Source: Alphaproteobacteria bacterium | GTDB lineage: Bacteria > Pseudomonadota > Alphaproteobacteria > Micropepsales > Micropepsaceae | NCBI GenBank assembly: GCA_028871345.1 | Contig: JAGWNK010000005.1 | Span: forward strand, 61,652-125,651 | Reading direction: 5' to 3' | DNA length: 64,000 nucleotides | In this document: in pieces, positions 8,823 through 17,286 of the stretch | Layout of the letters: each line of letters begins with the position of its first letter | Numbering within the stretch: the first letter of the stretch is position 1 | The notes under the pieces: model-generated | The model's database searches: none | Told to the model about the DNA's origin: nothing | The model's input: only the letters and a program-made list of their open reading frames with translations | Made by a program: the position numbers and the translations under genes

Positions 8823-9800
8823 ATGCGTCTGGGCCTTGCGGTGCTTTGCATCATGGCGTTGGCGGCTTCTGCCTCGGCGGCCCAGGTCTGCCAGACCCAA
8901 GCGGTATTCGCCGTCGCCGCGCACGGCGGCGAGTTCAACCACCCGCTGAAAGAAGCCCCACCGCTCGGCGTCATCAAGGCGGCGCTCGAAAAGGCGCGGG
9001 GCGAACTGAAGGCCGGCGCGCGCAGCATCGACGTGGTGGAAGAGATCGTGCGCACCTTCGAAGATTCCGGCGCCTTCAATGCCGGGCGCGGCGCGGTGGC
9101 CGATCAGGCCGGGCTGGTCGAGACCGATGCCGCCATCATGGACGGCGACGGGCAGCGCGCGGGCGCCGTGGCCTCGATGACGCGGCTCAAGAACCCGATC
9201 GTGGCGGCGCGCCTGGTGATGGATGCGGACCGCCATGTGCTGATGGCCGGCGATCGCGGCCAGGACTATGTGGTGAAGCTCGGCGCCGTCGCGGTGCCCG
9301 CGAGCTATTTCATCTATTCGGGCAAGGTGACGCGCAAGCCCGTGGCGATGCACGACAAGCACGGCACCGTGGGCGCGGTGGCGCTCGACCGCTGCGGCCA
9401 TCTGGCGGCGGCGACCTCGACCGGCGGCTATGATGCCAAGGTTCCCGGCCGCGTCGGCGACTCGCCTTTGGTGGGCGATGGCGTCTATGCCGCAGACGGC
9501 GTGGTGGCGCTTTCCGGCACCGGCTGGGGCGAATACTACATCCGCTACAACGTCTCGAAGGACGTGGCCGACCGCATGCGCTACGGCCACCAGACGCTCG
9601 CCGCGGCGATGAAGGCCGACTTGTTCGACGTGCTCAAGCCGTTGAAGGCCGACGGCGGACTGATCGGCGTCGACGCCAAAGGCAACGTGGCCGTGCTCTA
9701 CAATGCGGTGGGCATGTTGCGCGGCTATGCCACCGACCGCGAAGCGCCGGTCGTTGCGGACTATGCCGGGCCGAGCGAAAGCGCCCCAAGAGGAAAGTGA
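8823..9800 (+). CDS. Isoaspartyl peptidase / type III L-asparaginase (Ntn hydrolase), exported
   Basis: The 325-aa precursor belongs to the EcAIII (IaaA) family, which self-cleaves before a threonine. That Thr becomes the nucleophile that hydrolyses beta-aspartyl dipeptides and asparagine. The predicted nucleophile is in HGTVGAVALDRCGHLAAATS, and the GGYDAKVPGRVGDSPLVG segment forms the substrate loop. A signal peptide (MRLGLAVLCIMALAASASA) predicts periplasmic location. GAGGGAG at 8810-8816 is adjacent to the ATG at 8817 but six bases before the ATG at 8823, so 8823 is preferred. It is divergent from the S9 peptidase, suggesting a shared role in peptide turnover. Confidence 0.92.
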   Translation: MRLGLAVLCIMALAASASAAQVCQTQAVFAVAAHGGEFNHPLKEAPPLGVIKAALEKARGELKAGARSIDVVEEIVRTFEDSGAFNAGRGAVADQAGLVETDAAIMDGDGQRAGAVASMTRLKNPIVAARLVMDADRHVLMAGDRGQDYVVKLGAVAVPASYFIYSGKVTRKPVAMHDKHGTVGAVALDRCGHLAAATSTGGYDAKVPGRVGDSPLVGDGVYAADGVVALSGTGWGEYYIRYNVSKDVADRMRYGHQTLAAAMKADLFDVLKPLKADGGLIGVDAKGNVAVLYNAVGMLRGYATDREAPVVADYAGPSESAPRGK

Positions 9801-9845
9801 AACGCGCGGGCGCCCCGCCGGGAACGACGCATCGCCTGATGCAGT

Positions 9846-10319
9846 CTACCCCGCGGCGAGGTCGGCGAAGGCCGCGATCACCTTGCGGTAGATGTCGCGC
9901 TTGAAGGGCACGATGAGGTCGAGCAGCGCCTCCATCGGCACCCAGCGCCAGGCGGCGAATTCGGGCTCGTGGGTCGTCAGATCGATGTCGCCGTCCTCGC
10001 CGATGAAGCGCATGGCGAGCCATTTCTGGCGTTGGCCGCGATACTTGCCGTGCAACGCCACGCCGACAAGATGCTTCGGCAGGTCGTAGCACAGCCAGCC
10101 GTCATGCTCGCGCAGCAGCACCGCCTTGTCGGTGCCGATCTCTTCCTTGAGCTCGCGCAGCGCCGCCTGACGCGGGTTCTCCCCCTCGTCGATGCCGCCT
10201 TGCGGCATCTGCCAGCCTTCCACGGTCTGGTCGATGCGCCGGCCGACGAAGACACCGCCGTCGCGATTGAGCAGCATGACCCCGACGCAGGGCCGGTAAG
10301 GCAGTTGGTCCGAATTCAC
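9846..10319 (-). CDS. rppH: RNA pyrophosphohydrolase RppH (Nudix)
   Basis: This 157-aa Nudix hydrolase removes pyrophosphate from 5'-triphosphate RNA and starts mRNA decay. The Nudix box is intact (GGIDEGENPRQAALRELKEE followed by IG), with family markers YRPCVGVMLLN and WQMPQGG upstream and KWLAMRF downstream. Translation begins at a GTG 15 bases after the upstream deacetylase gene. It is the last gene of the minus-strand run gpmA-envC-ctpA-deacetylase-rppH, an order common in alphaproteobacteria. Confidence 0.95.
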   Translation of the reverse strand: MNSDQLPYRPCVGVMLLNRDGGVFVGRRIDQTVEGWQMPQGGIDEGENPRQAALRELKEEIGTDKAVLLREHDGWLCYDLPKHLVGVALHGKYRGQRQKWLAMRFIGEDGDIDLTTHEPEFAAWRWVPMEALLDLIVPFKRDIYRKVIAAFADLAAG

Positions 10320-10334
10320 GATGGTGCCGACGGC

Positions 10335-11486
10335 TTATTTCTTGGTGGAGACTACGGCCGAGATCGGCGCCAGAACAAGGCCCCGGCCCGAGAGGCCGCG
10401 TGCCCAGACGGTCACCCGCTCGATCGTCACGGGATAAAGGAAACCCGTGCCCGTGGCGCTGCCCTTGGCGCGCGCCGCGGATTCCAGATCGGAGAGATTG
10501 TGATCGATCTCCATGGCGGCCTGGATCGTATCGATGGTGTCCGTCGCCTGGTCGAAGGGAATGCCCACGCGCGCGGCCACGTCGGGCGCCGTCGAATGGG
10601 AGGCCGAACCATTGTCGACAAACAGCAGACCGCGCCGCGTCAGATAGGTCAGCACGGGCTCGAGCGCGGCCGCGTCGGACAGCATGCGCCCGCCCAACAG
10701 ATTGGTGGCCCCGACATAACCGGTGAAGCGCGTCAGCGCCCACACCAGCCGCTTGGTGTTGGAATCCTCGCCGCCGCCCACCCGCAGGGTGTACTGGCCC
10801 GGATCGCTGTCGGGGAAATCATACGGCTCCATGGGAACCTGCAGCAGGATTTCGTGACCGCGCTGGCGTGCCATCGTCACCCAACGCTGGACGTCGTTGG
10901 CATAGGGCGCGAAGGCCAGCGTGACGCCTGGCGGCAAGGCGTCGAGCGCCGCTTGCGTCGCCTTGGCGCTGATGCCCAGTCCCCCGATGACGATGGCGAC
11001 GCGCGGCCGCTTGTCGGCGGCGGGCAGCGGGAAACCATAGACACGCATCGGCGTGCGTCCGTCGGCGGCGATGCGCGGCAGCGGACCTTGCGGGGTCTGT
11101 TCGATGAGGGCCGGATCGGCGACGGCCACGTGTCCGACCTGGGCCGGCGGCATGGGCGGAGGGGCGGGCGCGGCCTGGGGCGGAGGGGCGACAGGTTGCG
11201 CGGCAACGGGCGCGGCAGGCGGCGTAGCGGGCGGCGCGGCGGGCTGCGCCGCCGGTGGGATTGCCGAGGCGGCGGCCGGCGGCAGGGCCCGGGCCACGCG
11301 GGGATGCTGCAGGCGCACCGCAAAGCGCACGGCGCCGTCCGAGGCAGGCCGGCTGCCGAATATCGCGATGGCGCCCGCCAGCAATGCCAGGGAGACGAAA
11401 ACGACGAGGTAGGCCAGCGCCAGAGCCCGCACCGCGCGCCCCGCGCCCGGCGCCGAGCCCTCACTGATCATGCTGGTCGCGGCCAT
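10335..11486 (-). CDS. Divergent polysaccharide deacetylase family protein (YibQ type)
   Basis: A 383-aa membrane-anchored protein with one hydrophobic segment at about residues 20-43, a Pro/Ala-rich spacer to about 105, and a divergent NodB-like domain. The domain is recognisable by RVAIVIGGLGISAKATQAAL, LQVPMEPYDFPDSDPGQYTL and LLFVDNGSASHS. Family members accompany ctpA and envC in many alphaproteobacteria. A role in wall or polysaccharide remodelling is likely, but no substrate is established. An alternative ATG lies five codons downstream. Confidence 0.88.
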   Translation of the reverse strand: MAATSMISEGSAPGAGRAVRALALAYLVVFVSLALLAGAIAIFGSRPASDGAVRFAVRLQHPRVARALPPAAASAIPPAAQPAAPPATPPAAPVAAQPVAPPPQAAPAPPPMPPAQVGHVAVADPALIEQTPQGPLPRIAADGRTPMRVYGFPLPAADKRPRVAIVIGGLGISAKATQAALDALPPGVTLAFAPYANDVQRWVTMARQRGHEILLQVPMEPYDFPDSDPGQYTLRVGGGEDSNTKRLVWALTRFTGYVGATNLLGGRMLSDAAALEPVLTYLTRRGLLFVDNGSASHSTAPDVAARVGIPFDQATDTIDTIQAAMEIDHNLSDLESAARAKGSATGTGFLYPVTIERVTVWARGLSGRGLVLAPISAVVSTKK

Positions 11487-11534
11487 GGCCGAAGCTAACG
11501 GCCATCATGGTTACGTCCCGGTTAAAACCCTCCC

Positions 11535-12836
11535 TCAGCGGGCCGAGGGAGCCTTTGCCGCCGCCATGCTCACCTTGCCGTCGAGAAAATCCTGGGCATA
11601 GGAGAGCTGGAAGTCGTCGTACTTCTTGCCCTGCGGCGGACGGATGATGGTTGCGGCCTTCTTCTTGGCGGCGACGTCTTCCGCCGCCAGATGACCCGGC
11701 AAATCCGCCTCGGTCGTGCGCTCGATCTTGGGCTCGTCCTGCTCGTTGCCTTCGGCCACGGCGATGTTCGGCGTGATGCCTTCGGCCTGGATGGAACGTC
11801 CCGACGGCGTGTAGTAGCGCGCCGTCGTCAGCCTGAGCGCACCGCCGCCTTCGCCCAGCGGGATGATGGTCTGCACCGAGCCCTTGCCGAACGAGGTCAT
11901 GCCGATGACGGTGGCGCGCTTGTGATCCTGCAGGGCGCCCGCCACGATCTCGGAAGCCGAGGCGGTGCCGCCGTTGATCAGAACCACGACCGGCTTGCCG
12001 TCGGTGATGTCGCCAGGCTTGGCGTCATAGCGCTGCGTGTCCTCGGGATGACGCCCGCGGGTGGAGACGATCTCGCCCTTGACGAGGAAGTCGTCGCTGA
12101 CCATCACCGCCTGATCGAGCAGCCCGCCCGGATCGTTGCGCAGGTCGATGATCCAGCCCCTGAGGCCGGGCCCGATCTGCTTCTTCAACTCGCGCACAGC
12201 CTTCTGCAGGCCGGAATCGGTTTCCTCGTTGAAGGCGCTGATGCGGACGTAGCCGACATCGCCCTCGCGGTGCCATTTGACGCTGTCGACGTGGATCACC
12301 GCGCGCATGAGCTGGACGTCGAACGGCTTCTTCTCGCCCTGGCGCAGGATGGTCAGCGTCACCTTGGTGCCCACCGGGCCGCGCATCTTGTCGATGGCGT
12401 CGTTGAGCGGCACGCCCTGGATGGCGTTGCCGTCGATGGCGGCGATGTAATCGCCGGTCTTCAGCCCGGCCTTGGCGGCGGGCGTGTCGTCGATCGGCGA
12501 GATCACCTTGATGAGGCCGTCCTCCTGTGTGACTTCGATGCCGACGCCGCCGAACTCGCCCTTGGTCTGGATCTGCATGTCGGCGAAGGCCTTCGCGTCC
12601 ATGTAGCTCGAGTGCGGATCGAGACTCGACACCATGCCTTCGATCGCGCCGTTGATCAGCTCGCTGTCCTGCACCGGGCGGACATAGTTGTCGCGCACCC
12701 GCTCGAAGGCATCACTGAACAGATCGAACTGACGATAGGCGCTGACGTTGTTGGCGCCTTGCGCGGAGGGGAGGAGCCCGACCGCCGTCATGAATCCGAT
12801 CCCCATCCCCAAGACTACCAACGCCAGGCGCTTCAT
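11535..12836 (-). CDS. ctpA: Carboxyl-terminal processing peptidase CtpA (S41)
   Basis: A 433-aa periplasmic S41 serine protease. An N-terminal signal or anchor (MKRLALVVLGMGIGFMTAV) precedes a PDZ domain (GVGIEVTQEDGLIKVISPID ... GLKTGDYIAAIDG) and the S41 core. The Ser/Lys dyad is visible as GGTASASEIVAGAL and SFGKGSVQT. It overlaps the end of the EnvC-like gene as ATGA. Known homologues trim periplasmic and wall-associated proteins, including murein hydrolases, which fits its neighbour. Confidence 0.95.
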   Translation of the reverse strand: MKRLALVVLGMGIGFMTAVGLLPSAQGANNVSAYRQFDLFSDAFERVRDNYVRPVQDSELINGAIEGMVSSLDPHSSYMDAKAFADMQIQTKGEFGGVGIEVTQEDGLIKVISPIDDTPAAKAGLKTGDYIAAIDGNAIQGVPLNDAIDKMRGPVGTKVTLTILRQGEKKPFDVQLMRAVIHVDSVKWHREGDVGYVRISAFNEETDSGLQKAVRELKKQIGPGLRGWIIDLRNDPGGLLDQAVMVSDDFLVKGEIVSTRGRHPEDTQRYDAKPGDITDGKPVVVLINGGTASASEIVAGALQDHKRATVIGMTSFGKGSVQTIIPLGEGGGALRLTTARYYTPSGRSIQAEGITPNIAVAEGNEQDEPKIERTTEADLPGHLAAEDVAAKKKAATIIRPPQGKKYDDFQLSYAQDFLDGKVSMAAAKAPSAR

Positions 12837-14125
12837 GTTTTGTTTGCCTTCCTCAACGCGATCACGATGTAGGGCGCCGGGTTCATGCCACGCCCGTTCT
12901 GCCGCAACTCAAAATAAAGTCGAGGCGCGGCGCTGGATTTCGACATTCTCCCGACCGGCTCGCCCGCGAGCACATGATCGTCGGGCCGCACATCGAGGCG
13001 ATCCATTCCGGCCAATACAGCATGGTAACCGTCGGCGATTTGCAAGATCAAGACCAAGCCGCTCTTATGGTAAGGACCAGCGAAACGAACCGTTCCGTCA
13101 ACCGGCGAAATAACCTGCGCCCCCGGGGCCGTGGCGTAGGTCAGGCCCGGCGCCGAAGCCCCGCCCACGCCTTCCAGGCCGCCCCCCACAACCGTGCCCA
13201 CCACCGGACAAAGCAGCGACGCCCGGGTCTTACCGGCGTCAGCACCCACGGTCACCACACTCTGGGTTGCGGCCGCTCCCCGCAGCTGCGCAACTTTCCG
13301 CAACAGGGCCTGAAGGTCGGAGGCCTGCGTGGCCGCGGCATCCAGCCGGGTCTTGAGATCGCCATAGCGTGTTGCCGCGGCGTCGGCTTCCAGCCGCTTT
13401 ATCGCGAGAAGTTGATCCAGCTCGACGCGGGCCTGGGCGAGGTAATCGGCGTTGCGCGCCGCATCGCTGCGCCGCGCCAGGAGCGCCGCCCGGGTCCGCC
13501 GCAAGGCATCGAGCCGCCTGGAGAGGGCCGCCGCCTCCCCATAGACCGACGGCAGAGAGGCGCCGAGCAGCATTGCCCCATGGGCCGCGGCCAAGGCGTC
13601 GTCGGGGCGCAGCACCATGGCGGGCGGCATATCGTGCTGCAGCCGTTCGAGGATCGCCAGCAGATGCGAGACCGCGACGCGGTCCTGCGCAAAGCTCTTG
13701 GTCAAGGTGTCGTTCTGCGCCGTGAGGCGGACGATGTCGGCATCGAGCCAGGCCTTCTCGCGCTCCAAACTCTCGACGCGGGCGGCCGTCGCCACCAGCT
13801 TGAGCTGCAGGGCCTGCGCCTGGCGCGCCAGCGCTTCGGACGTCGACTTGGCCGTGGCGACCAGCGGCACATCCTTGGCGATCTCGGACTTCAGCGTCTG
13901 GAACTGGTCGACGGTGGACGGCAGGGTGGACAAGGCCTTCATCGGGATGGCGTGACTGAGATCGGTCACGTCGTCTGATTGAGGCTGTGCCGCCGGCACG
14001 CTCCGCACGGGCGCCGTGTTCGGCTTCGGCGAAGGCACCGGCACCGCCGCTGCGCACAGCAGCGGCAAGGCCAGGATCAGCGCGGCTATGCGCTCAAGCG
14101 CGCTTGGTCTGCGCCTTGACCGCAT
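12833..14125 (-). CDS. envC: EnvC-like murein hydrolase activator (degenerate LytM domain)
   Basis: A 430-aa secreted coiled-coil protein: N-terminal signal (ALERIAALILALPLLCAAAV), long helical region (about 50-290) and a C-terminal M23/LytM fold (about 310-425, AQVISPVDGTVRFAGPYHKS). Zinc ligands of active M23 enzymes are not evident: the usual HxH strand reads AVLAGM. That matches EnvC activators, which stimulate amidases at the septum through FtsEX. The ATG at 14125 was chosen because it gives a proper signal peptide; it lies inside the 3' end of gpmA, so the genes overlap by 32 bases. Confidence 0.87.
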   Translation of the reverse strand: MRSRRRPSALERIAALILALPLLCAAAVPVPSPKPNTAPVRSVPAAQPQSDDVTDLSHAIPMKALSTLPSTVDQFQTLKSEIAKDVPLVATAKSTSEALARQAQALQLKLVATAARVESLEREKAWLDADIVRLTAQNDTLTKSFAQDRVAVSHLLAILERLQHDMPPAMVLRPDDALAAAHGAMLLGASLPSVYGEAAALSRRLDALRRTRAALLARRSDAARNADYLAQARVELDQLLAIKRLEADAAATRYGDLKTRLDAAATQASDLQALLRKVAQLRGAAATQSVVTVGADAGKTRASLLCPVVGTVVGGGLEGVGGASAPGLTYATAPGAQVISPVDGTVRFAGPYHKSGLVLILQIADGYHAVLAGMDRLDVRPDDHVLAGEPVGRMSKSSAAPRLYFELRQNGRGMNPAPYIVIALRKANKT

Positions 14126-14855
14126 TGATCCGTCGCTCGAGCTCCGCGGGATCGCCCAGGAACTTCGCATCATCCGCCTTGTAGGACGCATTCAGACGAT
14201 ACGCTTTCGGAATGCCCGTCGGCAAATCGACATCGACGATGGCGTCGTCGCTGATGCCTTCCAGATATTTCAGAAGCGCACGCAACGAATTGCCGTGCGC
14301 GGCGATGATCACGCGCTTGCCCGCCTTGAGGTCTGGCAGGATCGCCTGCTCCCAATAAGGCATGACGCGGATGAGAACGTCCTTCAGGCTCTCGCTGCGC
14401 GGCAGCTCGGTGACCGGCACGCCCCCATAGCGCCGGTCGTGGCCGGGAAATTCGGGGGAAGCGAGATCGACCGGCGGCGGCGGCGTGGCATAGGAGCGGC
14501 GCCACACCTTGACCTGCGCCTCGCCGAACTTCTGCACCGCTTCCAGCTTGTTCGACCCCTGCAGGGCGCCGTAGTGGCGTTCGTTGAGCCGCCAGTGCTT
14601 GAAGACCGGCAGCCACAGCAGATCCATCTCGTCTTCGGCGAGCCACAGGGTCTGGATCGCCCGGCTGAGGAGCGAGGTGTGGGCGACGTCGAAGGCGAAA
14701 CCCTCCTGCTTCAGCGTGCGCCCGGCGGCACGAGCCTCCTGCACGCCCTGTTCGCTGAGGCGCACGTCGCGCCAGCCGGTGAACAGGTTCAGCTTGTTCC
14801 ACTCGCTTTCGCCGTGCCGCAAGATGACAAGCTGGTAATCCTTGTAAGCGCTCAT
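14094..14855 (-). CDS. gpmA: 2,3-bisphosphoglycerate-dependent phosphoglycerate mutase
   Basis: A 253-aa glycolytic enzyme interconverting 3- and 2-phosphoglycerate. The phospho-accepting His is in ILRHGESEWN, the acid residue is in NERHYGALQGSNK, and the second catalytic His is in IIAAHGNSLRALLKYLEG. Length and motifs match the dPGM family. It heads the minus-strand gene run that continues into envC and ctpA. The 5' side faces a 533-base region shared with the divergent flgI operon. Confidence 0.97.
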   Translation of the reverse strand: MSAYKDYQLVILRHGESEWNKLNLFTGWRDVRLSEQGVQEARAAGRTLKQEGFAFDVAHTSLLSRAIQTLWLAEDEMDLLWLPVFKHWRLNERHYGALQGSNKLEAVQKFGEAQVKVWRRSYATPPPPVDLASPEFPGHDRRYGGVPVTELPRSESLKDVLIRVMPYWEQAILPDLKAGKRVIIAAHGNSLRALLKYLEGISDDAIVDVDLPTGIPKAYRLNASYKADDAKFLGDPAELERRINAVKAQTKRA

Positions 14856-14981
14856 GCCGTTCCGTCCCGTTGTCTCGCCGTTCTTTTATTCATTGCGCTG
14901 ACAACGGAAAGCAATTTCTCGGGCGACCCGCGCGCCATTCGCCGCGCCTGTTGATGCCGCGACGGGGGATTCCACAAGATG

Positions 14982-15033
14982 TTGATCTTTGATGTACGGA
15001 ATCCGCGTCTGGGTGGGGACCCCCTCCCCCCGG
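14982..15033 (+). repeat. Interspersed repeat, copy 1
   Basis: TTGATCTTTGATGTACGGAA plus one further T is followed, about 15 bases on, by a pyrimidine-rich GACCCCCTCCCCCCGG block. The same 21-base match, spacing and C-rich block occur at 63467-63520 in the same orientation. Both copies are in non-coding DNA. Confidence 0.8.
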
Positions 15034-15343
15034 TCGTCGTCCGCTGTCTGGCCATTCTCCCGTTCCTTGTTGCCTGCCAGCATGTAGGAAAGGATTCCAA
15101 ACTTTCAAGGCCGCGTGAGCGCCCAGGGTGCGGACTATGGTCACATTTTGTGACAGGCGAGACGCAAACGCAGGTTTCCGACCGGTCGGGAGAAGTCACA
15201 AACCAGCCGGGGCTCCCGGCCTTTGGGCAAAGCGTGTGGTTTCTGCCGGGGAGAAGTTGCCGGGCGGCGGGCCGGACCTCTTCGGTCACAGCGTAAGCTG
15301 CTGTTTTCGCTGTTCTATTTTTCCACCACGGACGGCATGAAAC

Positions 15344-15359
15344 TGGCAAGACCCTTTGC
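15344..15359 (+). promoter_or_regulatory. Imperfect sigma-54-like motif before flgI
   Basis: TGGCAAGACCCTTTGC resembles the RpoN consensus, but the GG and GC are eleven rather than ten bases apart. That spacing normally weakens or abolishes activity. It is the best candidate for a flagellar promoter of flgI, with TTGCCGGG half-sites about 90 bases upstream. Confidence 0.3.
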
Positions 15360-15388
15360 GGAAGAATGTCCGAGAGCAGAAATCGCTC

Positions 15389-16510
15389 ATGCCCCGTTCC
15401 CTGGCCGTCCGATCGATCGCCGCCGCCGTGATGCTGTCGCTTTCGGCAGCGCCCGCGCTGGCCTATTCCCGCGTCAAGGACCTGGTCGACGTCCAGGGCA
15501 TCCGCGACAACATGCTGGTCGGCTACGGCCTGGTCGTGGGCCTCAACGGCACCGGCGACTCCCTCAAGAACAGCCCGTTCACCCAGCTCAGCATGCAGGC
15601 CATGCTGGAGCGGCTTGGCGTCAACGCCCGCGGCCAGCAGATGCAGACCAAGGACACCGCCGCGGTGATGGTGACGGCGAACCTGCACGCCTTCGCCGCC
15701 TCGGGCACGCGCATCGACGTTTCGGTCAGCGCCATGGGCGACGCCAAGAGCCTGCAGGGCGGCACCCTCCTCGTCACCCCGCTGTTCGGCGCCGACGGGC
15801 AGATCTACGCGCTCGGCCAGGGGCCGGTCGCCATCGGCGGCTTCAGCGCGCAAGGCGATGCCGCCAGCGTGACGCGCGGGGTGCCGACCGCGGGGCGCAT
15901 CTCCAACGGCGCCATCGTCGAGCGCGAAACCAATTTCCAGCTCGCCGCGCAGAAGAGCCTGAAGCTGTCGCTGCGCAATCCCGACATCACCACGGCCACG
16001 CGCATCGCCGCGGCGGTCAACGCCTATCTCGGCAACGCTGTCGCCGTGGCGACGGACCCCGCCAGCGTCCAGCTTGCGCTGCCCGCCAACTACAACGGCG
16101 GCATCGTCGCCCTGCTGAACGACATCGAGCAGGTGAAAGTCGATCCCGACCAGCCCGCCAGGGTCATCATCGACGAACAGTCGGGTGTGATCGTCATGGG
16201 CGCCGATGTGCGGATCTCCACTGTGGCCATCGCCCAAGGCAACCTGACGATCCGCGTCAACGAGACCCCGCAGGTCAGCCAGCCGGCGCCCTTCTCGAAC
16301 ACCGGCACGACCCAGACGGTGCCGCGCACCTCGATCCAGATCGACGATTCCCACGGCAACAAGATGACCGTGCTGCAACAGGGCGTGGCCTTGCAGAGCC
16401 TGGTCGACGGACTCAATGCGCTGGGCGTCGGCCCGCGCGACATCATCTCGATCCTGCAGGCCATCAAGGCCGCCGGCGCCCTGCAGGCCGACATCCAGGT
16501 GATCGGATGA
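15389..16510 (+). CDS. flgI: Flagellar P-ring protein FlgI
   Basis: The 373-aa precursor is exported by Sec (signal MPRSLAVRSIAAAVMLSLSA, cleavage near ALA) and forms the periplasmic P-ring bushing around the rod. Hallmarks are RVKDLVDVQGIRDNMLVGYG, LVVGLNGTGDSL and the C-terminal LVDGLNALGVGPRDIISILQ. The ATG at 15389 is preferred over an upstream TTG because the signal peptide starts there. It overlaps the rod-binding gene by ATGA, forming a three-gene operon. Confidence 0.97.
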   Translation: MPRSLAVRSIAAAVMLSLSAAPALAYSRVKDLVDVQGIRDNMLVGYGLVVGLNGTGDSLKNSPFTQLSMQAMLERLGVNARGQQMQTKDTAAVMVTANLHAFAASGTRIDVSVSAMGDAKSLQGGTLLVTPLFGADGQIYALGQGPVAIGGFSAQGDAASVTRGVPTAGRISNGAIVERETNFQLAAQKSLKLSLRNPDITTATRIAAAVNAYLGNAVAVATDPASVQLALPANYNGGIVALLNDIEQVKVDPDQPARVIIDEQSGVIVMGADVRISTVAIAQGNLTIRVNETPQVSQPAPFSNTGTTQTVPRTSIQIDDSHGNKMTVLQQGVALQSLVDGLNALGVGPRDIISILQAIKAAGALQADIQVIG

Positions 16511-16818
16511 CCCCCGACATCCAGACCGCGATGACGATGGCGCGCTCGGCCCCGGTCGCCGCGCCCCAGCCGACCGCCGACGTCGCCAAGGCCAAGAAGG
16601 TGTCCCAGGATTTCGAAAGCGTGTTCCTGGCGCAGATGCTGGCCCCGATGTTCGACGGCATCTCCACCGACGGCCCCTTCGGCGGCGGACAAGGCGAAGC
16701 GATGTTCCGCTCGCTGATGGTCGACGAGTACGCCAAGAGCATGGCCGCCCAGGGCGGCATCGGGCTCGCCGACACCGTCGCCAAGGAGCTGTTGCGCGTG
16801 CAGGAGAAATCCCATTGA
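16507..16818 (+). CDS. Rod-binding protein (FlgJ N-terminal domain type; CheL-like)
   Basis: A 103-aa single-domain protein equivalent to the N-terminal rod-capping half of FlgJ, without a muramidase domain. The signature is KKVSQDFESVFLAQMLAPMF ... MFRSLMVDEYAKSMAAQGGIGLADTVAKELL. In Caulobacter-like genomes this form follows flgI and is sometimes named CheL (from memory). It probably caps the growing rod, with wall opening left to a separate enzyme. It overlaps flgI by ATGA and the next gene by TTGA. Confidence 0.9.
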   Translation: MTPDIQTAMTMARSAPVAAPQPTADVAKAKKVSQDFESVFLAQMLAPMFDGISTDGPFGGGQGEAMFRSLMVDEYAKSMAAQGGIGLADTVAKELLRVQEKSH

Positions 16819-17228
16819 ACGAAGACCGCGAACGCATCGAGCGCCTGATCGCCATGGGCGAGCGCCTGACGGCCGCCATCGAAGCCGACATCGCCGCGCT
16901 CAAGGCGGGACGTCCCAAGGAGATGCGCACCCTCGATCCCGAGATCCAGCGCCTCTCGGCCCTTTACGGGCGCGAGGCCCAGGCCTTCACCCTGGAGCGC
17001 GCCAAGGCCGCGCCGCCCGACCTGCGCAAGAAGTTCCTGGCCGTGACGATCCGCTTCCGTGAGATTCTTGCCCTGCACGCGCGGCTTCTGACGCGCATCC
17101 GCAATGCCAGCGAAGGCATCATCAAGGCCGTGGCCGACGAAGTGGAGCGCGTGCGCGCCCCCTTGACGACCTATGCGCCGGCGTCCAAGCGCGCCCCCGG
17201 CGCCATGATCTACAACGATCTGGCGTGA
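16815..17228 (+). CDS. FlgN/FlbY-like flagellar protein
   Basis: A 137-aa mostly helical, charged protein encoded immediately after the rod-binding gene. FlgN-type proteins are cytoplasmic export chaperones for hook-associated proteins; in Caulobacter a gene called flbY has, from memory, the same position. The TTG at 16815 overlaps the previous stop and has GGAG about eight bases upstream. The first ATG (16854) would remove the first helix, so TTG is preferred. The specific role is inferred from context and helical character only. Confidence 0.65.
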   Translation: MNEDRERIERLIAMGERLTAAIEADIAALKAGRPKEMRTLDPEIQRLSALYGREAQAFTLERAKAAPPDLRKKFLAVTIRFREILALHARLLTRIRNASEGIIKAVADEVERVRAPLTTYAPASKRAPGAMIYNDLA

Positions 17229-17286
17229 CCTCCGCCGCCGCCTGACGAAGGACGGCCGCGCGAAGCTCGCCCTGCGCAGAATCAGC

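Larger units (their letters stand above)
14856..15388. other. Non-coding region between gpmA and flgI
   Basis: No convincing gene is present. It holds one copy of an interspersed repeat (14982-15033), small palindromes such as GTCACATTTTGTGAC (15139-15153) and CCGACCGGTCGG (15179-15190), and TTGCCGGG half-sites near 15257 that resemble the ftr-like pattern. A near-sigma-54 motif is close to flgI. The gpmA and flgI promoters must lie here but could not be placed with certainty. Confidence 0.7.

Noticed and set aside
8678..9079. Upstream extension of the S9 peptidase reading frame
   Set aside because: It overlaps the divergent isoaspartyl peptidase gene, and the GTG at 8677 has both a ribosome site and a signal peptide directly after it.
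9968..11498. Long plus-strand reading frames opposite rppH and the deacetylase gene
   Set aside because: They are Arg/Gly-rich translations typical of the antisense strand of high-GC genes and show no family signature.
15344..15359. Calling the motif before flgI a true sigma-54 promoter
   Set aside because: The GG-GC spacing is eleven bases, and RpoN promoters rarely tolerate that, so it is kept only as a low-confidence feature.
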